Of a DNA stretch of 64,000 nt, positions 58,401-64,000 are shown piece by piece. Under the pieces are notes generated by a model. That model saw only the letters and a program-made list of their open reading frames with translations, was not told where the DNA came from and made no database searches. The position numbers were made by a program, and so were the translations under genes. This DNA is from Musa acuminata AAA Group (Eukaryota; Streptophyta; Magnoliopsida; Zingiberales; Musaceae): the NCBI RefSeq assembly GCF_036884655.1, contig NC_088342.1, positions 18,825,501 through 18,889,500 on the forward strand. Reading direction: 5' to 3'. Positions within the stretch are counted from its first letter, which is position 1; each line of letters begins with the position of its first letter.

Positions 58401-61400
58401 AAGGAGGAAGAGAGAAGAAAAGGGAGAACTTGGAGATCTGACGTCACTATCTCTTGACGATCCCGATTCGTCACTACCCTCCCTCGCAGGATGTTGCAGA
58501 TGATATGTCGCCTCCTCCTCGTTTGAGGCGACGATGCCTCGGTGTTGTCGGTGACTTCTCCTCATCTACGCGGGGAGAAGAAGCCTCGGTAGCGTCATCG
58601 AGGCTTTGCGAGGAGAAGAAAACGAGCAGAAGAAAGAAGATATCGTTTCTTCTCCCCACGCGGGCAGAAGAAATGAGGCAATGTTGGCGACTTCTCGTAG
58701 GGAGAAGAAACTGCCTAGGCTTCGAGGGGAGAAGAAACCGAGCAGAAGAAACCGTTTCTTCTCCCCATGCGGGCAGAAGTAACGAGGCGACGTCACCTCT
58801 CTTTTTATTTTTGAACTTTTTTATTATATATATATATATATATATACACACTTGAATGTACCGCTTGGTATACTCGTATCGTTCTATATCGAGCTGAACT
58901 CGATACTTCGGTACGGTACGAAATTACGAACCTTGGTATGAAGTGATGGTTAAATTTAGGTGAAATGAGTGGAAATAGAAGTTCAATAGAAAAAAAAAAA
59001 GATAACATGAGGGGGTTGGGGTTAGTTGGAGTAGAAAAAAGAGAGGGAAGACGGAAAAAAAAAAGAAGAAAAAGGAGAAAAATGAAGAGAAACAAAGGGC
59101 TCTCAGATATGGGAAAATGTGATAGGTTACTGCCAAAAGAAAGGTGAGATAGGAAAGTGGGTACACTAGTTTGCTGATTGGCCACATTCATTTAATCTAT
59201 CAGGAAAGAAAACATGATTTTGGAGTTTAAAAATCTCCCCTTTCTTTTGAATTCTGTTTTTTGAGTGTCTGAAATATACATTCTAATAGTAAAATATGAA
59301 AACAGAGTTTGATGTATTTGAGACAGATATTTAGAAAAACTGTCTTGAAAAAGCTACAAAAAGTCATTGTACACGTTTCTTATAGTTAGTTATAGCATGC
59401 AAGCAACCGACTAAGAGTTTCCATCATAGGTGTAACAGCCATTGAATTCATGAGTAGTCAGAAAGGTTTCACAAGAACAAATAAGTCATGTTAATGATTA
59501 ATGTTTCCCACTGTGAGATCTAATTTTTCAAATCTCAATGAAGCAATGTTCTCAATGGCGGCGAAAAGGTCCATGTAGTCGATCGACTCGATCCCAAATA
59601 TTTGAGACTTTAGTTTTATTGTTGTTGACTATGAGATCTAAACTCTTTCATTTGCTTTCTTAGTTGGTCAAACAGTTAATTCATCATTCAACTATTATTA
59701 TGATTTTAGTTTAGAAGTAAATATAGGACTTTCTTGGTGAGTATCATAATAGAAACCTTCAATCACACAATTTCAAATTAAATGGAGTCAGATATATATT
59801 TTTCTTTATATACTGCTATCTGACATGAATTATGAATTTTTAACATCCTCTTTAAGTTTCATTGTATCTACAATAAGTCATCAATTCATCATATGCAATT
59901 CTTTAATAAACTTACAACTAATCAGATTAATGAAATTATTAACTAAGCAAAACCTTATTAAAATATTGCATATCAATGTTGTTTTGATAAACTCTATGGT
60001 CCATTAGAAATGTTGTTTTGCATATTTGGAATTTGTTGGACTTGATGGATGTATGTAACCTTTCCCATGTGTATAGGTAGGGAAATGAAGTGGCCAACTG
60101 GTTGGCCAGATATGCTAGGGAGTCTCAGTCATTTATATTTTGGAGATGGGAGTGGCCCTCTTGGCTGAGTTTTTTCTTACACTCCGATACTACGGGTGTC
60201 TTTTGTAATGCTTTAATATAGCTAATTTAATCTGCCGGGTTTGAAAAAAAAAAGAGATTGCATATCAAGATTATAATGCAGCTCCCAATTTCTAGACTAG
60301 GTTTGTTACCATTTTTTGCCATAATTGGTGCCGAAATGCGAAAAAACATCTCAAATTCTTAACATTACTGAGCTTCTTATTTCCCCAACTACCTAATAAA
60401 TTGTTTATTGCTGGATTGATCTTGCTATGTGTACAATTACTTTCTAGTTTGTATTTTTTTTTCTTTTTTCCTTTATTTTATGCATTGCCATTTTATTATA
60501 TTAAAGGAAAGAGCTCCCAAGTTCCACAGTTCCTCCTTGAAGAGAATATCGAACCCATATTATGTACACAACCTAGAAGATTTGCAGTCGTGGCAATAGC
60601 TAGAATGATAGCTCAAGCTCGTAACTGTGAAGTTGGAAGTGAGGTTGGATATCACATAGGCCATTCAAATGTCTCCGACATCAGTTCGACTAGGTACTCA
60701 ATCTTTCCTTGACATGTATTAGCACTAATTACATTGCAATGATAAATAATACTGTGATCATGTACCAAAAGATAATCTGTTCTGCCAAAACCTTTGACCT
60801 GTGTTCTAAGTCATCCTTATTGATAAGAAAATGCAAATAGCTCATGTTTAATGTGGACAAGAACTTACATATGTGCTACTTTTTCTTGTTTGGTTTCTAA
60901 ATTCTTTAATGATATGACTTTTCTGATTTGTATTACTTTCATCATGAACTTAACCATTTCGCAAAGGTTGCTATATTACATTGTCAGCCTGTGTTTTTTT
61001 TTTCGCTTGGTGTTAAATTCTAAGATGCTTTACTTTTTCTTTAACTATCATGTGACAGATCAAAAATTGTTTTCAAGACTGCTGGTGTTGTATTGGAACA
61101 AATGCGTGATAAGGGATTGACTGCCCTAAAATATAAAGTTATAATTCTTGATGAAGTGCATGAACGGTCGGTGGAATCAGATCTTCTTCTTGCCTGTGTG
61201 AAGCAACTTATGATGAAAAACAATGATATGAGGTTAGGACCATGTGCTGCTTTTTCTTTTCTCCAACTATCATATTATAGCCTATACTAAATATGCAAGG
61301 ATTGTTCTGCTAGTTGGCTTGAGCCACACAATGGAATATGTCCAGTACATGGCCATACCAATTTTTGCTCTCTGCCAGATGGCAGTTGTATGTTTATTGA

Positions 61401-61776
61401 CATGATACAGTACATTCCATTTTGGGAGGCACTTTATGCCTTGAAACCACAATCCTTGGTTAGATGATGATAATTTTTTTTCAAAAGCATATCTGGTTGA
61501 ATTTTACACTATGGATTCTTTTGTCTAGAACATTCAACTACTGTGATTAGAACATTATGCTTTTAACCATTTAATTTTGGTATCTCTCCTATCGATAATA
61601 TTTCTGATACTATTTTGTTTACATGTAGGGTTGTTTTGATGTCTGCCACAGCTGATATTACAAGATACAAGGATTACTTCAAAGACCTTGGTAGGGATGA
61701 AAGAGTGGAAGTGATCGCAATTCCTAATGCCCCACAGCATAGCATCTTTCAGAGAAAGGTTCTATATCTTGATCAG
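49427..61776 (+). CDS. DExH8: DExH8-type ATP-dependent RNA helicase, first four exons (partial)
   Basis: Exons 49427-49595, 60507-60693, 61059-61232 and 61629-61776 join in frame to 226 codons; the rest lies beyond the right edge. All junctions are GT-AG and split known motifs cleanly. Residues 52-60 are the Walker A motif GDTGCGKSS, with the intron inside the last GGA of GCG. TQPRRFAVVAIARM is motif Ia, DEVH (150-153) is motif II within LDEVHERSVESD, and SAT (182-184) is motif III in LMSATADITRY. The order and sequence match plant DExH8 (CCCH zinc-finger helicases such as Arabidopsis At2g47680). These are superfamily 2 helicases that use NTP hydrolysis to remodel RNA. The C-terminal helicase half and CCCH fingers would be encoded outside the window. 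The N-terminus is short and serine-rich. All four exons are intact, but I could not find exon 5 in 61.8-64 kb. Confidence 0.9.
50480..50808. repeat. GGAGGCAGCGGGAG-type minisatellite in the hAT element
   Basis: Variable units of about 27-40 bp, each containing GTAAGGAGGCAGCG and a run of GGAGCGG or GGCAGCG words. The minus strand is open (50373-50738, 50467-50814) and reads as Pro/Leu/Ser/Ala-rich low complexity, so these frames are not genes. Confidence 0.75.
50809..51252 (-). repeat. 3' LTR of the nested element
   Basis: It runs from TGTCACGGAC to GTCCGTGACA and differs from 54924-55369 by a few scattered changes such as GTTCGTCC for GTCCCTCC. Confidence 0.92.
51253..54923 (-). other. interior of the nested LTR element
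   Basis: On the minus strand it begins at the PBS and ends in the PPT. Frames at 53105-53374 (SVTQEWVDEG, RCIGRGHTWK) and 53483-53677 (DERSFWAHAP) look like scraps of a family-specific Gag-like region, but I cannot assign a domain. Plus-strand frames such as 54279-55019 are shadows in C-rich DNA. Confidence 0.55.
54924..55369 (-). repeat. 5' LTR of the nested element
   Basis: It aligns end to end with 50809-51252 and is preceded by the PBS complement CTCTGATACCA. Confidence 0.92.
55561..55767. repeat. perfect 103-bp tandem duplication, GC-rich
   Basis: Two consecutive copies starting AGCGCCCAGCCCCTAGGCTC at 55561 and 55664 appear identical over their length. They form the right-hand GAGCGCC-rich part of the hAT element. 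Confidence 0.92.
55800..57142. other. intron 1 sequence of DExH8, no gene
   Basis: T- and A-rich intron sequence. 56870-57060 contains degraded GTACCGAT and TATACCG words like the GTACCG-type elements that follow, but no ends can be set. Confidence 0.4.
57143..57459. mobile_element. GTACCG-rich TIR element, copy A
   Basis: It starts CAGGGTTCTCAATTTTG and ends TATTCAAAACCCTGG, an imperfect terminal inverted repeat. The interior is packed with GTACCG, CGGTAC and TACCGA words (CGGTATGTATCGGTCCG and similar). There is no transposase. It is probably a MITE-like DNA element. Confidence 0.6.
58070..58115. repeat. 19-bp direct repeat with internal palindrome
   Basis: ATCAACTTTGTTGATATAC occurs twice in a row and begins a third time. 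ATCAAC/GTTGAT makes each unit self-complementary. Confidence 0.8.
58248..58937. mobile_element. GTACCG-rich TIR element, copy B, with GAGAAGAAA repeats
   Basis: It starts GGGGTTTTTAATTTTGAATG and ends ACGAAATTACGAACCTTGG; inside both ends are TATCGGTCCG and CGGTACGGTACG words. The centre (58560-58800) repeats GGAGAAGAAA and TTCTTCTCCCC-CGCGGGCAGAAG in both orientations and contains GACGTCACC next to an AT run (58825-58847). Open frames 58454-58855 plus and 58474-58851 minus are low-complexity by-products. Confidence 0.55.
60060..60258 (+). pseudogene. 5'-truncated LINE tail (RNase H end) in intron 1
   Basis: Translation shows GNEVANWLARYARES then FWRWEWPSWLS, the typical C-terminal end of RNase H in plant L1 LINEs. 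A short 3' UTR and an A-run (about 60245-60255) follow. Only the last ~200 bp inserted, as is usual for target-primed reverse transcription. Confidence 0.72.
60694..61058 (+). other. intron 2 of DExH8
   Basis: 365 bp with donor GTACTC and acceptor TGACAG; T-rich throughout with no insertion. It separates STR from SKIVFK and splits an arginine codon. Confidence 0.88.
61233..61628 (+). other. intron 3 of DExH8
   Basis: 396 bp with donor GTTAGG and acceptor TGTAG. It splits the arginine codon before VVLMSAT. Confidence 0.88.
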
Positions 61777-62429
61777 GTACTTTACATTTCTATCATTTTG
61801 TCTTATTTATGTTGGTTTAACAATTGATTATTGGTTTGGAGTTATTATATAATTGCTTAGCGGACAGGCAAAATTTCTAAATCTCATTTGGAAGAATAAG
61901 TGACATTCATGATCCATATAGTTAAAGATGCTGATTGTGCTTGAGGATGTCAAAGTGTCATTCTTAGATTCTTTCTTGCCTTAGAAATTACCATTTTTTA
62001 GCTCATGATTGTGATTTCACATTTAAATGACCAGGAGATTTACGACTTCTGGAAGGTCTCCTGAGATATGGCCAACAATTTACTGCTTAAATTAGTAGAC
62101 AAGTCTTGTGGTAGCAAATACCTACTTTGTGATAGCTCCAACAGTGATACTTGGTTCTTCCAGCCAACAAAAAACAATAGAGGGTGATAGCGATAGTTGT
62201 TGTCCCTCTTGTTTAGTGGATTACCCATTATATGGTGCAATGGAAATTTCTTTGAAGGTAGCATATATGGCATGTGTTGTTGCAGTCTGTAGGATCTAGG
62301 AACTTGCCTTGACTACTGAAAAATAATTCTATGTGGTATTTGTTGATCGATTTGGTTCACCTAATTCTTTTAGTGATTTTCTAGATATGATGGCCTAGAA
62401 ATGGCCTTGACTACTGCTACAGTGCTCGG

Positions 62430-62541
62430 CACGCCTGAATATATCGCTCGGTACACCTGGGTGTACCGAGCGGTATACCGTACCGTATCGGTACCGAGCC
62501 CAGGTCGAAACTCCGGTACGGTACGGTATTGCGAACCTTGC
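62430..62541. mobile_element. GTACCG-rich element, short copy C
   Basis: A 110-bp copy with GTACACCTGGGTGTACC and CGGTATACCGTACCG palindromes, ending GGTATTGCGAACCTTG. That end matches the ends of copies B and D. The left end is unclear. Confidence 0.55.
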
Positions 62542-63239
62542 ATGAAATTGTCCCTCAAATGCAGAAGCGACAGTCTTTGTCACTTAGATCAACTAATGAT
62601 CATTTTTTACAAAAAATACTAACTCAAATCAATTGAAATTGTAACCTAAATCAGTAATTTTTTTTATTAAACTGAAATTTCTTTAACAAAAAAGAAAACC
62701 CAGAGCTCGAAGCCTTGGCAATGCAGGGTTTGCAAAGGTTCAATGAACGCAAGCTGACCTCTATAAATAATTAAAAAACAGAAATAATTAAGATAAGCAT
62801 ATACTGAGTTATTGTTACAATTCCACAAATTTGAAAAGTATTGACATGCCTTGCGCCACTGAAACCTTTGATAGATCACAAACTTGTCATAAACAAGCCT
62901 ATCTATTTAAGAACTTGTGCCATGAGGACTTAATGGTGCTAATTAATGCTCTTAAAGAGCTCGCAATGATCTTTACTATAAATCCCTTGTACATGCTCGA
63001 AACTGATCTTCGATATAAAAGAACAATTTAGTAGGTAAATCAACCCTGAAAGTTTTCCAAGAGTTTGCTACCTCACTAAGATCTGATGTTTAAAGACCCA
63101 TGCACAACAGGTTTCTTGAGAGGTGACACCACTCCTGAAAATTTTCAAGAGCAACTGCCACATCCTAGGTATCGTCATTTATATGAACTTTATATGCTTG
63201 GGAACATAAAACTTATTTGTATAGTGATTTGTTCATGAC

Positions 63240-63522
63240 AAGGTTTGAAATATCGTACCGTACCGACGTTTCGATATTCGCTCGGTATGGTACGATACTG
63301 TATACCGAGCGGTATACCGTTCGGTATATCGCTCGATATATATGTATATATACATGTATATATACACATGTATATATATACATGTATATATACATATATA
63401 TACATATATATACATATATATACATATATATATACATATATACATATATATATACATATATATATAATTTGGTGACGTCGCCTCTGTCTTCCCCCTCTTC
63501 CCCAGTGGGGTGACGTCGCCTC

Positions 63523-63570
<48 letters not shown>

Positions 63571-63610
63571 TATATATAAAATATTTTTATAAAAGGCGAC
63601 GTCCTGTCGC

Positions 63611-63650
<40 letters not shown>

Positions 63651-63702
63651 CCTTTTTCGGCGACGTTGCTGAGGCGATGCGATGTCACCTTAAAAAAAAA
63701 TG

Positions 63703-63747
<45 letters not shown>

Positions 63748-63843
63748 CCGTTCGGTAACGAGTGGTCCGTGTACCGGTCAGCTGACGGACCGGTACGTAC
63801 CGCCCGTATCGGGCGGTATTATTCGAAACTGTATACCTTGGTT
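63240..63843. mobile_element. GTACCG-rich TIR element, copy D, expanded by AT microsatellites
   Basis: It starts CAAGGTTTGAAATATCGTACC and ends CGAAACTGTATACCTTGG, a terminal inverted repeat. The interior has TATACCGAGCGGTATACCG palindromes, (ATACAT/TATATG) arrays at 63335-63468, and (AT)n runs near 63524-63565, 63615-63649 and 63703-63733. Between the runs sit three short GC-rich islands containing GGCGACGTC or GTGACGTCGCCTC. Confidence 0.62.
63335..63733. repeat. compound AT-rich microsatellites
   Basis: Alternating TATATACATATA units followed by three pure AT runs. Both strands are open over parts of it and give Tyr/Ile-rich frames, which are artefacts. Confidence 0.92.
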
Positions 63844-64000
63844 CTTGACAACAAAGACATGCTTATTTGGTCTTAAGGTTTTTGATTAATTGTCAAAAAT
63901 CTTTATGGTCAAACTAGTTGACATTCTTAATATATCTTGGATTAAGGGTTCAATACCTTAATGGCGACGATGACAATAATTGTAAGTCACTATGTCATGA

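Larger units (their letters stand above)
49596..60506 (+). other. 10.9-kb first intron of the DExH8 gene
   Basis: The donor GTATAA starts at 49596 and the acceptor TTAAAG ends at 60506. Homology on both sides (GCG|K) makes the boundaries firm. The intron holds a nested hAT-plus-LTR insertion (50259-55786), GTACCG-rich elements (57143-57459, 58248-58937) and a LINE tail (60060-60258). What remains, for example 49600-50250 and 55800-56880, is T-rich intron sequence. Confidence 0.88.
61777..64000 (+). other. start of intron 4 of DExH8 (runs off the edge)
   Basis: The donor GTACTT follows LDQ. The stretch contains two GTACCG-type elements and several AT microsatellites. 62560-63235 holds nothing I recognise. 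A continuation exon with the expected LLG...SILVFLPTYY sequence was not found. Confidence 0.6.

Noticed and set aside
58454..59191. Open frames on both strands, some with hydrophobic runs
   Set aside because: They coincide with GAGAAGAAA repeats, an AT microsatellite and a long A/G-rich stretch (58985-59110).
62014..62299. Possible DExH8 exon 5 (LRLLE, then V-S-stop-D; later a Cys/Ser-rich open frame 62108-62299)
   Set aside because: The first residues loosely resemble the expected VAGLLGVSSD, but only with a frameshift and a stop. The conserved EIKPE and SILVFLPTYY blocks do not follow. Exons 1-4 are intact, so exon 5 more likely lies beyond the edge.
1..64000. Novel multi-gene system or endogenous pararetrovirus
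   Set aside because: No operon-like or clustered unknown genes are present. All retroelement coding pieces have Copia or LINE gene order, and no pararetrovirus-type movement or coat region was recognised.
1..64000. tRNA or rRNA genes
   Set aside because: TGGTATCAGAGC sites are primer-binding sites next to LTRs, not tRNA genes. No cloverleaf or rRNA segment was recognised, although a tRNA scan could not be run.

Overview
This is a plant nuclear window, AT-rich and dominated by retrotransposons. The two intact-looking genes are spliced and have conserved plant relatives. The LTR elements use a plant-type initiator-Met tRNA primer site (TGGTATCAGAGC). The repeat families, with GGTACC-rich LTRs and GTACCG-rich terminal-inverted-repeat elements, look to me like a monocot of the banana group (Zingiberales). 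That placement is an inference from memory. I see nothing bacterial, no CRISPR array and no viral gene.

Layout. (1) 1-1.8 kb, minus strand: pieces of mitochondrial cytochrome c1 (CYC1). One is a heme-binding exon running off the left edge; the other is a presequence exon. The exon expected between them is missing. (2) 1.9-7.6 kb: gene-poor DNA with a ~207-bp tandem duplication, a 30-bp minisatellite, a 33-bp repeat and microsatellites. (3) 8.06-19.68 kb, plus strand: a two-RRM, glycine-rich hnRNP-type RNA-binding protein of 456 aa in two exons. Its single 10.25-kb intron holds a full-length gag-only Copia-like element (9454-16484, TSD GCTTT) and a second insertion carrying a long AT-rich hairpin. 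(4) 22.4-40.3 kb: a retrotransposon graveyard. It holds broken copies of the same gag-only family, a rearranged autonomous-type Copia in which RNase H lies before the LTR and gag, a head-to-head LTR pair and a ~1.3-kb tandem duplication. (5) 40.3-44.8 kb: a decayed L1-type LINE. (6) 45.8-48.4 kb: a decayed hAT transposon. (7) 49.43 kb to the right edge, plus strand: the first four coding exons of a DExH8-type RNA helicase. Its first intron is 10.9 kb and contains a hAT-type element with a perfect 8-bp TSD, itself split by a second LTR element, plus a LINE tail and GTACCG-rich elements.

How the parts relate. The two intact genes are unrelated housekeeping RNA-biology genes. The unifying theme is intron inflation: in each, one intron has grown past 10 kb by nested insertion while the coding exons and splice sites stay intact. 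The gag-only LTR family keeps PBS, PPT, LTR TATA box and a recognisable gag but no pol, which fits the published TR-GAG class of non-autonomous elements that would need another element's enzymes. I did not find a new biochemical system. The most checkable novelties are the structural ones: nested insertions, inverted LTRs, the long intronic hairpin and the broken CYC1 copy.
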